Assembly: GCF_024029435.1 (NCBI RefSeq)
Contig: NZ_CP097118.1
Span: forward strand, 434,001-498,000
DNA from: Fructilactobacillus hinvesii
GTDB taxonomy: Bacteria; Bacillota; Bacilli; Lactobacillales; Lactobacillaceae
DNA: 64,000 bases
Reading direction: 5' to 3'
Below the pieces are notes generated by a model, which had not been told where the DNA came from, ran no database searches, and worked only from the letters and a program-made list of their open reading frames with translations. A program made the position numbers and the translations under genes. This document shows, one piece after another, positions 51,244 to 60,433 of this stretch; position 1 is the first letter of the stretch; every line of letters starts with the position of its first letter.

Positions 51244-51248
51244 TAAAG

Positions 51249-51282
51249 AAGGAGTAACTCTCTATGGAGTTACTCCTTTTTG
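51249..51282. terminator. Bidirectional terminator
   Basis: A 12-bp stem (AAGGAGTAACTC with GGAGTTACTCCTT) and T5. Its right arm overlaps the 3' end of the converging gene. Confidence 0.88.
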
Positions 51283-51923
51283 TTAGTGGGGTGATCTGCT
51301 CGGTAGAGGTAAATCCCTAAAATTAAGATGATGATAAGGGACAGCACGATAAAGCGAATCAGACGGGAAAAGACCACGGGCGTCGTGGTCGTGGGGCTGA
51401 TGATGGGGAATAAAATCAGCGGATAGAACAGGGCTAGCCACAGCATGATGGTTAGAATAATCGTAGCCCACGTAGGCAGACGTAAAAAGAATTTCATCAT
51501 GACGGGGCGGGTTACTAACCAGCCAAAGATCCAGATGTAAGCCACGGCTAACAGGAGACTACCGATGTTGAGTTGTAACCGAGGAATCAATAACACGGGA
51601 ACACACAGGGAGATTACCAGCCAGAAGGTCACGGTACAAAGAAAGTGAAGCAGCGACTTCGGCTTGAGCTTTTGGGCCTGGGTGATTTGGTAGGCAAGTC
51701 GCTTAGGATTCATGTGAAAAGTTGCTTGCCCCGATTTGCCCTGCTTCTGCCCATCTAAGAGTCGATAGAGGGTTGCCAGTAGTTCAGACTCGATTTCCGT
51801 TTCGTGGACAAAGAGGCTAAAAAAACGGACGTAGAGCAATAAGGATTGATAATAATGCTGGTGAGGTTTGTCGAGTTGGGCTTGTAAGTCAGCATTTTGC
51901 CGGCTCATTTGACTGTATTTCAC
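51270..51923 (-). CDS. Four-TM membrane protein (DUF1129-like)
   Basis: A 217-residue protein. The N-terminal half is soluble and helical, with LLDGQKQGKSGQATF resembling the DUF1129 'LAGQKKG' segment; the second half has four or five TM helices. The start is GTG 51923, six bases after AAAGGAG. A longer frame to 52007 has no ribosome binding site, and TATAAT (51966-51961) in it looks like this gene's -10 box. Function is unknown. Monocistronic. Confidence 0.7.
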   Translation of the reverse strand: MKYSQMSRQNADLQAQLDKPHQHYYQSLLLYVRFFSLFVHETEIESELLATLYRLLDGQKQGKSGQATFHMNPKRLAYQITQAQKLKPKSLLHFLCTVTFWLVISLCVPVLLIPRLQLNIGSLLLAVAYIWIFGWLVTRPVMMKFFLRLPTWATIILTIMLWLALFYPLILFPIISPTTTTPVVFSRLIRFIVLSLIIILILGIYLYRADHPTNKKE

Positions 51924-52013
51924 GGCGAGCTCCTTTAATAAGTAGTTAATTTTTTTCATTATAGCACTTCTGAGGACTACTGACCGCGAGTTTTCCAGGA
52001 GGATCATTCCAAT

Positions 52014-52042
52014 AAAAAAACCACTCCTAGGAGTGGTTTTTT
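52014..52042 (-). terminator. Terminator of the opp operon
   Basis: Perfect palindrome AAAAAACCACTCC-TA-GGAGTGGTTTTTT just after the oppF stop (minus strand). Confidence 0.92.
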
Positions 52043-52045
52043 ATC

Positions 52046-52966
52046 TTATTGATACTGCTTAGCAGTCGCTTCATCACAGTAAAGGAAGTGACCCGGTTTT
52101 ACTTCGCGGAGTTCCTCGCCATCCTTAAAGGGATGCGAGTGGTCAAATTCTTTTACTTGGTGATTTCTTTCTAATTCTGGATCTGGAACCGGAACTGCTG
52201 ATAACAGGCTCTGGGTGTAAGGGTGGAGGGGATGGTTATAAACTTCTTCTGTTTCCGCCAGTTCCACGATTTTACCTTTGTACAGAACAGCGATCCGATC
52301 ACTAATGTACTTCACCATGGACAAGTCATGGGCGATGAATAAGTAGGTTAAACCTTGTTCTTCTTGAATGTCTTGTAATAAGTTAACCACTTGCGCTTGA
52401 ATCGACACGTCCAATGCCGAAATTGGTTCGTCGGCGATGATGAAATCTGGTTGGACGGCTAAGGCACGGGCAATTCCGATCCGTTGCCGTTGTCCACCAG
52501 AGAATTCGTGAGGATACCGGTTTGCAAACTCAGGGTTTAGGTTAACCTTCTTTAGAAGTTCAGCGACCTGACGATCCCGATCCTCACTGTTTTTAGCGAG
52601 GTGGTGAATGTCAATTCCTTCGGCAATGATGTCTTTAACTTTCATCCGGGGATCCAAAGAAGCATAGGGATCTTGAAAGATCATCTGCATCTGCTTACGA
52701 AAGTCCTTGAGGTGCTTGTTCTTTAACTTAGCAATGTTTTCGTCGTGGAAGTAAACGTCCCCGCTAGTGGGGTTGTAGAGCCGAATGATGCTTCGTCCGG
52801 TAGTCGTTTTCCCCGACCCGGATTCACCAACGAGCCCCAACGTTTCTCCTTCGTAAATGTCAAAGGAGACGTCATCAACGGCCTTTACTTCGTCCTTTTT
52901 GCCTTCGTTAAAGTACTGCTTTAAGTGGCGGACCTTTACGATTGGTTTTTGTTCTGAATTAGTCAT
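52046..52966 (-). CDS. oppF: Oligopeptide ABC transporter ATPase OppF
   Basis: A 306-residue ATPase with Walker [10 protein letters not shown], signature FSGGQRQR, Walker [13 protein letters not shown] and the C-terminal oligopeptide-transporter extension ([16 protein letters not shown]). The start is ATG 52966 after GAGGTG, overlapping the oppD stop codon region; a longer frame from 53002 lies within oppD. Last gene of oppA-B-C-D-F, supplying peptides as amino acid source. Confidence 0.93.
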   Translation of the reverse strand: MTNSEQKPIVKVRHLKQYFNEGKKDEVKAVDDVSFDIYEGETLGLVGESGSGKTTTGRSIIRLYNPTSGDVYFHDENIAKLKNKHLKDFRKQMQMIFQDPYASLDPRMKVKDIIAEGIDIHHLAKNSEDRDRQVAELLKKVNLNPEFANRYPHEFSGGQRQRIGIARALAVQPDFIIADEPISALDVSIQAQVVNLLQDIQEEQGLTYLFIAHDLSMVKYISDRIAVLYKGKIVELAETEEVYNHPLHPYTQSLLSAVPVPDPELERNHQVKEFDHSHPFKDGEELREVKPGHFLYCDEATAKQYQ

Positions 52967-52967
52967 C

Positions 52968-54011
52968 TTATTGTTCACCTCGCAGTTCTTTATACTTCGC
53001 AAACCGCTTTTGAATTGATTCAGGTGGAGTTACCTTCGGAGCCCGTGGATCTAATAACCAGGTAGCGGCATAGTGGGTATTCGTAATCTTAAAGAAGGGC
53101 GGTTGTAAACGTTCGTCAATCTTTAAAGCGTAGGGATTCCGAGGCGCGAAGGCATCGCCCTTCGGCGGATTAATTAAGTTAGCCGGGGTTCCGGGAATCG
53201 CTTTGAGGCGTTGACCCTGAATGTCCAGAGTTGGCATGGAATCCAACAGTCCCCAAGTGTAGGGGTGTTTGGGATCGTAGTAAATTTCGTCCGTCGTTCC
53301 GTACTCAATGATCTTACCGGCATACATAACGGCCACCCGATCGGCGATTCCAGCTACCACCCCTAAATCGTGGGTGATGAAGATAATGGACGTTCCAATC
53401 TTTTTTTGTAAGTCCTTCAGTAAGCGAATGATTTGGGCTTGCACCGTTACATCCAACGCGGTGGTTGGTTCGTCGGCGATCAGAATTTCAGGATTATCGA
53501 TGATGGCCATCGCAATTACGATTCGTTGCCGTTGTCCTCCAGAGAACTGGTGGGGATAATCTTTCATTCGTTCTTTAGCGTTTGGAATCTCCACCATTTC
53601 AAGCACTTCTTGAGCTCGTTTCATGGCTTCTGCTTTATCGGCATCACCATGGGTAATTAATGGTTCGGCCACTTGCTTTCCAATTGGCATGGTTGGGTCT
53701 AGTGACGTCATGGGATCCTGAAAGATCATCGAGATGTCTTTACCGCGAATCTTGTCCATCTGTTTGGGACTTAAATGGAGGAGATCTTGGTCATGAAATT
53801 GCACGGAACCTCCAGTGACTACCGCGTTTTTGGCGTAAAGTTGGATCACGCTCCGAACGGTCACTGACTTTCCAGAACCAGATTCACCAACGAGGGCGAG
53901 AGTTTCTCCCTTTTTCAGATTAAAACTGACGTCCCGGATGGCGTGGACCGTTCCGTTTAAAGTGGTGAAGTCTACTTGTAAGTTTTTCACTTGTAAAATG
54001 TTGTCAGTCAT
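52968..54011 (-). CDS. oppD: Oligopeptide ABC transporter ATPase OppD
   Basis: A 347-residue ATPase with Walker [10 protein letters not shown], signature FSGGQRQR, Walker [13 protein letters not shown] and the C-terminal extension with [12 protein letters not shown]. The extension usually holds an iron-sulfur Cys motif in some OppD/DppD proteins; no cysteine cluster is visible here. Forms a heterodimer with OppF. It starts 15 bases after oppC. Confidence 0.93.
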   Translation of the reverse strand: MTDNILQVKNLQVDFTTLNGTVHAIRDVSFNLKKGETLALVGESGSGKSVTVRSVIQLYAKNAVVTGGSVQFHDQDLLHLSPKQMDKIRGKDISMIFQDPMTSLDPTMPIGKQVAEPLITHGDADKAEAMKRAQEVLEMVEIPNAKERMKDYPHQFSGGQRQRIVIAMAIIDNPEILIADEPTTALDVTVQAQIIRLLKDLQKKIGTSIIFITHDLGVVAGIADRVAVMYAGKIIEYGTTDEIYYDPKHPYTWGLLDSMPTLDIQGQRLKAIPGTPANLINPPKGDAFAPRNPYALKIDERLQPPFFKITNTHYAATWLLDPRAPKVTPPESIQKRFAKYKELRGEQ

Positions 54012-54026
54012 CGGTACTCCTCCTTT

Positions 54027-55052
54027 CTAATCAGATTGTGGGTCAAAGGCGTCTCTAAGGCCGTCTCCAACTAGGTTCGTGGTAATCATAATCAAACTCA
54101 AGATCAAAGCAGGGATCCACATCTGGTAAGGCAGGAAGTGGAAGGCTTTTTGTCCGTCACTCATCAACGTTCCAAGGGAAGCGTTTGGAGCAGGGATCCC
54201 AATCCCAATGAAGCTTAGGAAGGCTTCAAAGAAGATGGCGGTTGGAATCGAGAACATGGTTTGAATGATAATTGTGGAGCTTAGGTTAGGAATCAAGTGT
54301 TTCCAAGCAATCTTGGTTTTTGATTCTCCCAAGGTTTGGGAAGCCAACACGTATTCGTTTTCCTTTAACTTGAAAACTTGAGCCCGGATTAACCGTGCCA
54401 TGGTAATCCAGCCGGTAAACGCAATTGCAATCGTGATGGAAGTCAAACCTGGTTTCAAAATGATTAACAAGAGGATTACGACGATTAGGTCTGGAACGGA
54501 AGAAATGATTTCGATAATCCGTTGTAAGAAGGTATCAACCCGTTCGCTGGCCAATCCAGAGACAATCCCATAGGGAACCCCGATAAAGAGGTCCAAGAGG
54601 GTGGCAACTAAGGCAACGATGATTGAGAGTCTGGTCCCGTAAAGCACCCGGGCAAAGAGGTCTCGACCTAAGTAGTCAGTTCCAAAGAGGTAGTAAGTCC
54701 CATTGGGAACGTGAGCTTGTTTATAAGCGTCAACTGTATGACCTGCGATGGTTTGCATCCCGTTAAAACCGGGGATGTTCAGGTTCCCTAATTTGGGTGG
54801 TAAGTTTGCAAATAAAACGTTTTGCGCGTTCGGATCGGTGGGAACAAAAGCCGGTCCGAGAAAGGCAATTAAAATGATGATTAAAAGAATAATGCCGGAT
54901 ACCATTGCAATTTTATTGTGGAAGAGCCGACGTTTAACGTCTTGAAAGTAAGTCCGTGAATCACCAACGACTTCGCCGGAAATTGGCAAGTTTGAGAGGT
55001 CATTGCTGACAAATTGGAATTCACTTTCCTGGGGTGGTAAATTTTGTGCCAT
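54027..55052 (-). CDS. oppC: Oligopeptide ABC transporter permease OppC
   Basis: A 341-residue permease. One N-terminal TM follows a cytoplasmic lead of about 40 residues, then five TM in the BPD-transport core. The EAA-type loop ASQTLGESKTKIAWKHLIPN is the ATPase contact. Its ATG overlaps the oppB stop (ATGA arrangement), so the two are translationally coupled. Pairs with OppB as the membrane channel. Confidence 0.93.
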   Translation of the reverse strand: MAQNLPPQESEFQFVSNDLSNLPISGEVVGDSRTYFQDVKRRLFHNKIAMVSGIILLIIILIAFLGPAFVPTDPNAQNVLFANLPPKLGNLNIPGFNGMQTIAGHTVDAYKQAHVPNGTYYLFGTDYLGRDLFARVLYGTRLSIIVALVATLLDLFIGVPYGIVSGLASERVDTFLQRIIEIISSVPDLIVVILLLIILKPGLTSITIAIAFTGWITMARLIRAQVFKLKENEYVLASQTLGESKTKIAWKHLIPNLSSTIIIQTMFSIPTAIFFEAFLSFIGIGIPAPNASLGTLMSDGQKAFHFLPYQMWIPALILSLIMITTNLVGDGLRDAFDPQSD

Positions 55053-55984
55053 TATGCTTTTCCTCCTTTACCAAGTCTAATCCGTGGGTCAATGATTCCG
55101 TAAAGGATATCAACAATCAGGATAATGGAAACCATCAGGACGGAGTAGAAGATCGTTAAGCCCATGATGGTTGGGTAATCATTGGTTAGAATTGATTGCA
55201 CAAATTGATTTCCAATCCCAGGAATTGAGAAGATGGATTCAACTACCATGGAACCAGTCATAATGGAAACGGCCATGGGACCAATAACCGTAATGATTGG
55301 AATCAAAGAGTTTCGGATGGCGTGTTTGATAATTACCTGGCGACTAGTATCACCCTTGGCTTTCGCCAGTTCGATATAGTCACTGTGAAGCACGTCCACC
55401 ATTTCCGTTCGCATGTACCGGGCGATACTAGCTAATGGGAAGGCGGCCAGGGCTAGCGTTGGAAGGATGGAAGAACTAAATCCGTGCCAGAGGGCTACGG
55501 GGAAGAGCTGCCATTTGTATCCAAGGTAGTATTGCAACAGAATGGCCAACACGAAACTTGGGATGGAAAGTCCCAAGATGGAAACAATCGTAGCGAGCGC
55601 ATCCACCCAGGTGTTTTTCCGGATGGCGGCAATGCTTCCGAGGATAATCCCCAGAATCGTTCCGATGATCATGGCTTGCAACCCAAGTTGCATCGATGGT
55701 CCGATGTGGTCCCCGATTAATTGCGTTACGGGTTGGTTGTTAAATTGGAATGATGTTCCAAGGTCCCCGTGCAGGAGGTTACCCATGTAGATAAAATACT
55801 GCACGTAGAGGGGTTTATCAAAACCATACTTATGGTTCATCATGGCTAGTTGGGCCGGAGACATTTTAGCTTGGTTCGTGTACGGTGTCCCAGGCAACCC
55901 TTTCATCATGAAGAAGGTGATGGAAGCGATAATCAGTAACGTGAGTAACAGATAGAAAATTCGTTTTAAGATGTACTTCGTCAT
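55052..55984 (-). CDS. oppB: Oligopeptide ABC transporter permease OppB
   Basis: A 310-residue permease with six TM segments. The N-terminal IASITFFMMKGLPGTPY and the EAA loop ELAKAKGDTSRQVIIKHAIRN are family hallmarks. The start is ATG 55984 behind AGGAGG, 16 bases after oppA. Its stop overlaps the oppC start. Confidence 0.93.
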   Translation of the reverse strand: MTKYILKRIFYLLLTLLIIASITFFMMKGLPGTPYTNQAKMSPAQLAMMNHKYGFDKPLYVQYFIYMGNLLHGDLGTSFQFNNQPVTQLIGDHIGPSMQLGLQAMIIGTILGIILGSIAAIRKNTWVDALATIVSILGLSIPSFVLAILLQYYLGYKWQLFPVALWHGFSSSILPTLALAAFPLASIARYMRTEMVDVLHSDYIELAKAKGDTSRQVIIKHAIRNSLIPIITVIGPMAVSIMTGSMVVESIFSIPGIGNQFVQSILTNDYPTIMGLTIFYSVLMVSIILIVDILYGIIDPRIRLGKGGKA

Positions 55985-56000
55985 CGTTTTTTAACCTCCT

Positions 56001-57650
56001 TTATTTTTTGTAAACGGCTGCCATGTCATATTGACCAGTTGGGGTAATGTTAAAGCCACACACACCTGGTTTCGTCAGTGAAGCAGTTGTATCTTGGTAC
56101 ATTGGGATAATCCCTTGGTCTTGCGTCAAAATGTGTTGGGCATTTTGCATGTTTTGCCAACGAGCAGCTGGGTTGTTCGCGTTCGTTGTCGTTGCCGCTT
56201 TTTCTTGTTGGTCAAAGGCCTTGTTAGAGTACTTACCGTTGTTTTGCGGGTTCCCAGTTGTGGCTAAGTCCAAGAAGTTAGTTGGGTCTGGGTAATCGGC
56301 ATTCCAAGCTGACGTGGACATGTCAAATTCACCACTAGCTTCCCGTTGGAGCCGCGTTTTAAACGGTACCGAACTGATGGTTAACTTCAAACCAGGTAAG
56401 TCTTTTTCCATGTTGTTTTGCAGGTATTCAGCCAGTTTCTTAGTGGTATCGGTATTATCAGCCGTAAAGGTTAGATTTAATTCCTTTTGACCGGTTTCCT
56501 TCATTCCTTCTTGCCACAGCTTCTTGGCTAAAGTGGGATTGTAGGCGGTGTACTTTTGATCGGCCAAAGCCTGGTCGGTCTTGGTGAAATCTTGTCCCGT
56601 TTGGGGATCCTTGCTCATCTTACTTGGAACCAAACTGTGAGCTGGGATTCCGGTCTTTCCTAAGATGATGTTAGCCAAGTCTTTTCTGTTGATGGTTAAA
56701 GACATTGCCTGACGCAGTTTCTGGTTCTTAAGGGCTGGAATCTTCTTTTGGTTTAATTCGAGGTAGTAAGTGGAGTTAGAAGGATCAGTTCCAAATTCCT
56801 TACTGTTAGCTAACTGCCGTGCAGTATCACCGTTTAGGTTTTGGTACCGATCTAAGACGTTGGTGTCATAGAGGTTCAAACCGGTGTTAGGATCTGCAAT
56901 CGTGTAGTACTTCACCTTGTTTAACTTCACGTTCTTAGCGTTCCAGTAGGAGTCATTCTTAACGTCAGTCCATTCGGTGTCACCGACCTTCCAGTTTTGG
57001 AGCTTGTAAGGTCCGTTAAAGACCATTCCCTTACTGGATAGTCCGTATTGATCCCCGAGTTTTTCCACGACTTTTTTGTTCAGTGGGTAGAACTGGGAAC
57101 TACTCATCAACGTGTCAAAGAACGGGATGGGGTGATCCAAATCGATTTGGAGCTTGTAAGGACCCAGGGCCTTAATCCCTAATTCAGTGGGCTTTTTCTT
57201 TCCAGCCACGATGGCATCGGCATTCTTAATTCCACTGTAGATGTAGGAATATTGCGATCCAGTCTTTGGATCCACCATCCGTTGCCAAGCGTAGACGAAG
57301 TCGTTAGCGGTCACGGGATCCCCGTTGGACCATTTAGTCTTTTTCAAATCAATCGTATAGCGTTTCCCGTCGTTGGTGGGTTTAGCAATTGATTGAGCAA
57401 CAGCCGGCTTTAATTTCTGGCCGGTGTAACGATACAGTCCCTCCATGGTGTTGTTTAAAGACTGAGCCCCATAGGCATCAGTGTTTAAGGATGAGTCCAT
57501 GGTGTTGATGGGAGCTTTGGCACTAACCGAGAGCGACTTTTTGTCACCACCATCAGCGGCATGGGCTGGATTAATTAACCCAGTCAGCGTGAGAGCAGCG
57601 GCACCAACGAGCGCAACCGAAATTAGTTTATGGTGCCGAAAAAATTTCAT
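56001..57650 (-). CDS. oppA: Peptide ABC transporter substrate-binding protein OppA without lipobox
   Basis: A 549-residue SBP_bac_5 protein (NTMEGLYRYTGQKLKPAVAQS, WSNGDPVTANDFVYAWQRM, YNPTLAKKLW). The N-terminus is a typical signal peptide but ends TLTGLINPAHA-AD: where a lipobox would put L-T-G-C there is Leu, and no cysteine occurs until a single one near the C-terminus. It therefore looks like a signal-peptidase-I-cleaved, non-lipidated binding protein. The start is ATG 57650 behind GGAGG; a longer frame from 57665 contains that site. First gene of the operon. Confidence 0.9.
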   Translation of the reverse strand: MKFFRHHKLISVALVGAAALTLTGLINPAHAADGGDKKSLSVSAKAPINTMDSSLNTDAYGAQSLNNTMEGLYRYTGQKLKPAVAQSIAKPTNDGKRYTIDLKKTKWSNGDPVTANDFVYAWQRMVDPKTGSQYSYIYSGIKNADAIVAGKKKPTELGIKALGPYKLQIDLDHPIPFFDTLMSSSQFYPLNKKVVEKLGDQYGLSSKGMVFNGPYKLQNWKVGDTEWTDVKNDSYWNAKNVKLNKVKYYTIADPNTGLNLYDTNVLDRYQNLNGDTARQLANSKEFGTDPSNSTYYLELNQKKIPALKNQKLRQAMSLTINRKDLANIILGKTGIPAHSLVPSKMSKDPQTGQDFTKTDQALADQKYTAYNPTLAKKLWQEGMKETGQKELNLTFTADNTDTTKKLAEYLQNNMEKDLPGLKLTISSVPFKTRLQREASGEFDMSTSAWNADYPDPTNFLDLATTGNPQNNGKYSNKAFDQQEKAATTTNANNPAARWQNMQNAQHILTQDQGIIPMYQDTTASLTKPGVCGFNITPTGQYDMAAVYKK

Positions 57651-57692
57651 AGTGACTACCTCCAAAAAAGTTCAAAAACTTAAGTTTTTCTT

Positions 57693-57722
57693 ATTGTAAC
57701 CCTCACGAAAAGCAAATGTAAA
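57693..57722 (-). promoter_or_regulatory. opp operon promoter
   Basis: On the minus strand: TTTACA (57722-57717), an 18-base spacer and TACAAT (57698-57693). The perfect palindrome AAAAACTTAAGTTTTT (57674-57689) covers the expected transcription start. The 170 bases further upstream are A/T-rich with no gene. Confidence 0.75.
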
Positions 57723-57895
57723 CATAAAATATTAATATTCACGTGATTAATGAGGATATTAAGGAACTGTTTACGAACGGGGTGAGGGATGGAAATGGCA
57801 ATGTTTGCAAATTATCCTCTTTGAGTGGTGGGAAGCGGACTTTTAGGTTATAAAGACACGCAAAGCAGAAAATTAGTGATACTGGATTACCAGAT

Positions 57896-57927
57896 AAAAA
57901 GCAGTTCTACGAAGAGAACTGCTTTTT
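57896..57927 (-). terminator. Terminator of the amino-acid permease gene
   Basis: 13-bp stem (57896-57908 with 57915-57927) with T5 on the minus strand, just after the permease stop. Confidence 0.9.
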
Positions 57928-57929
57928 GT

Positions 57930-59342
57930 TTAATGGTTTAACACAGAATGGCGGCGACTGTAGCCAAAGTAGATGAGTAAACCAAGTGCCAACCAGATTA
58001 AGAATCGGAGCCAGGTTTCCCAGTTCAATCCAGCAATGAGCATCAAGCAAAAGAGGATTGACATGATGGGGGTAAATGGCACTAACGGAGCTTTAAAGCC
58101 GCGTTTGGCGTTGGGTTGGGTGTGGCGCATTAACATGATTCCAGCGGCCACGAGGATAAACGCTGACAGAGTTCCAATGTTTACCAGTTCAGAGAGGATG
58201 TTCAGGTTAATGAACCCGGCGGCGAGCGCCGTGATGATTCCAAAGAACCAGGTAACTACGTAAGGAGTTTGGTGCTTTTGGTCCACTTTACTAAAGACCT
58301 TGGGGAATAAACCATCCCGCGCCATTGAGTAACTAATCCGGGATTGACCATACAGCATTACCAAAATCACGGTGGTCATTCCTACAACTGCTCCGATGCT
58401 AACTACGGCGCCTAACCAAGCTTGACCCGTTTTGGCCAGGACGGCGAGCACCGGGGCGTTGAGGTACTTAGCAAAGACTGGGTATTTAACCACTCCTGTC
58501 ATGATGAGCGTCATGACGATGTAAAGAATGGTTGAGATAATGAGGGAGAAAAGGATCCCCCGGGGTAAGTTCTTGCTGGGATTAATGGTTTCTTCGGCAC
58601 TAGATGAAACAGAATCAAAACCAATGAAGGAGAAGAAAACGATTGAAGCAGCTGGAATAATTCCAGCTGCGGTTCCATTGTGCATTGAGTACCAACCAAA
58701 TGGGTTAAATGGTTTCCAGTTAGCAAACTTCACGTACCAAACGGTAAACAGAATGAAGAGGAGGATTACACCCAGTTTGATGAAGACCATGATGGAGTTC
58801 AGTCGCTTGGTTTCGTTAATTCCAAGAGAAATCACCCAGGTAATTACAATTACGATTAAAAAGGCGGGCAGGTTAAAGATGGTGTGGACCCCGGGAGTGG
58901 TACCAGCGGCAGCCGTTAATGCCGTGGGAATCTTGATCCCAATGCTGGCCAGAATGTTAACAAAGTAACCAGACCAGCCGACAGCCACGGTTGCTGCAGC
59001 AAGGGCGTACTCCAAAATTAAATCCCAGCCGATGATGAAGGCAATTAGCTCCCCAAAGGCAATGAAAGAGTATGTGTACGCCGAACCGGAAATGGGAGCC
59101 ATAGAGGCAAATTCTGCGTAACAAAGGCCGGCAAAGCCACAACAGATGGCCGCAAGCAGAAATGAAATGGAGAGAGCGGGTCCGGCGGTTAATGCTCCTT
59201 TTCCAGTGAGCACGAAGATCCCTGTTCCAATGATGGCTCCAATTCCTAGTAGGGTAAGGTCCTTGGCCGTCAGACTACGTTTTAACGGAGTTGACTGGGT
59301 CAGTAACGTATCAATATCTTTTTTACGAAAGAGACTTTTCAT
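57930..59342 (-). CDS. APC-family amino acid permease (CAT/YfnA-like)
   Basis: A 470-residue transporter with 12 or more TM segments. The start MKSLFRKKDIDTLL is typical of the cationic-amino-acid-transporter branch, with TM1 GIGAIIGTGIFVLTGKGA and the ETINPSKNLPRGILFSL loop after TM6. The start is ATG 59342 behind AAAGGAG; upstream in-frame ATGs to 59453 lie in the promoter. The substrate is unknown. Monocistronic, with no leader peptide or attenuator visible upstream. Confidence 0.9.
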   Translation of the reverse strand: MKSLFRKKDIDTLLTQSTPLKRSLTAKDLTLLGIGAIIGTGIFVLTGKGALTAGPALSISFLLAAICCGFAGLCYAEFASMAPISGSAYTYSFIAFGELIAFIIGWDLILEYALAAATVAVGWSGYFVNILASIGIKIPTALTAAAGTTPGVHTIFNLPAFLIVIVITWVISLGINETKRLNSIMVFIKLGVILLFILFTVWYVKFANWKPFNPFGWYSMHNGTAAGIIPAASIVFFSFIGFDSVSSSAEETINPSKNLPRGILFSLIISTILYIVMTLIMTGVVKYPVFAKYLNAPVLAVLAKTGQAWLGAVVSIGAVVGMTTVILVMLYGQSRISYSMARDGLFPKVFSKVDQKHQTPYVVTWFFGIITALAAGFINLNILSELVNIGTLSAFILVAAGIMLMRHTQPNAKRGFKAPLVPFTPIMSILFCLMLIAGLNWETWLRFLIWLALGLLIYFGYSRRHSVLNH

Positions 59343-59380
59343 AGTGATTTCTCCTTTGTGGTGAAAATTAAATTTTTCTA

Positions 59381-59410
59381 ACGATAGCACGGCGGAAATC
59401 AATGTGTCAA
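59381..59410 (-). promoter_or_regulatory. Promoter of the amino-acid permease gene
   Basis: On the minus strand: TTGACA (59410-59405), an 18-base spacer and TATCGT (59386-59381), 39 bases before the start codon. Confidence 0.75.
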
Positions 59411-59524
59411 CATAAAATAAACAGTTGTTCATGTAACGAAACATTGCATGCAAATGACATCAGATTGGTTAATTATATAGAAATAAAAATGAAAATCAGG
59501 ACATGATTAGAGCGCAAAATTAAA

Positions 59525-59558
59525 TAAAAAAAACCACGTTACAATTAGTAACGTGGTT
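59525..59558 (-). terminator. Terminator of the mannitol dehydrogenase operon
   Basis: 11-bp stem (59532-59542 with 59548-59558) followed on the minus strand by eight T. Confidence 0.88.
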
Positions 59559-59575
59559 CATTAAGCGGTTAAAAA

Positions 59576-60412
59576 CTATTTATTTTTTTCTTCTTCGTAG
59601 CCCTCGATATCACTATCGATTTTTTCGGAGATGATGGGTTCGTCACCATCAGCGATATCCACAGACTGGTGTTTCAATCGAGGGAAAACCATTTTATCAG
59701 CCCAACCGGTAATGTTTCCTTGGAAAAGGAAAGCGAAAATCGTTCCAATTCCGTAGTAGGTGAACTGACGGGTGATGATGAAAGCAACGATTCCCATAAT
59801 TGTAGGGGGAATGTAGGAAGCCCACATGGCCTTTCCTGCGTGGCCCTTAAAGTACTTAAACCGGAGAATCTGCATCAAGTCATCGGCAGGGTGTAATACG
59901 AGGTTAACCCGCTGATAAATTGAGATGGCGATCGCGATGAAAGCAACTCCGATGAAGTTAATCAGAATGTAAAGGGCGATGAGCCACCAGTCACCGGCAT
60001 GAGCACTGGCAACCGGAATGTTAACGATGGGACTCATGTGGAAGCCAAACAACTCGCCCCCCACAAACAAGTTATCAAAGAATTGAATCAGGAAGGAGAA
60101 CGGAACCATGAAAATCACATTCCCGAGCGCCCGACCCCAGTCCCAATGACCAACTAGAATCGCGTTTAAGATTGTAGTTAAAACTCCAAGGATTAAGAAG
60201 GCCCAGAAGAGGTTCCAATGAAAAGCAATCCCTAAGTTTGTTTCAGCAGCGGTCCAATATGCAGACCCCAAGAACGAAGGAAGGACTTTCGAACTGGAAA
60301 CCAAAGTGAGCACGTTTCCCAATGAGTTAATTACCAATGAGAGGGCAAAAAACATAATGGAAGTCTTCATGGAAATGGTCCGCGGCGTTTTTTTCGGTTT
60401 TTGATAAGCCAT
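59576..60412 (-). CDS. YczE/YyaS-like multi-pass membrane protein
   Basis: A 278-residue protein with about six TM segments. The N-terminal SLVINSLGNVLTLVSSS and AYWTAAETNLG resemble the YczE/YyaS membrane family; the C-terminal tail is acidic (IISEKIDSDIEGYEEEKNK). Function is unknown. It starts 21 bases after the mannitol dehydrogenase gene behind AAAGGAG, so both share a transcript. A role in fructose or mannitol movement is possible but rests only on position. Confidence 0.72.
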   Translation of the reverse strand: MAYQKPKKTPRTISMKTSIMFFALSLVINSLGNVLTLVSSSKVLPSFLGSAYWTAAETNLGIAFHWNLFWAFLILGVLTTILNAILVGHWDWGRALGNVIFMVPFSFLIQFFDNLFVGGELFGFHMSPIVNIPVASAHAGDWWLIALYILINFIGVAFIAIAISIYQRVNLVLHPADDLMQILRFKYFKGHAGKAMWASYIPPTIMGIVAFIITRQFTYYGIGTIFAFLFQGNITGWADKMVFPRLKHQSVDIADGDEPIISEKIDSDIEGYEEEKNK

Positions 60413-60433
60413 GTCGATCTCCTTTAATCCAAA

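Noticed and set aside
51924..52007. Longer N-terminus for the DUF1129-like protein
   Set aside because: The extension has no ribosome binding site, contains a TATAAT box, and GTG 51923 has a perfect AAAGGAG.
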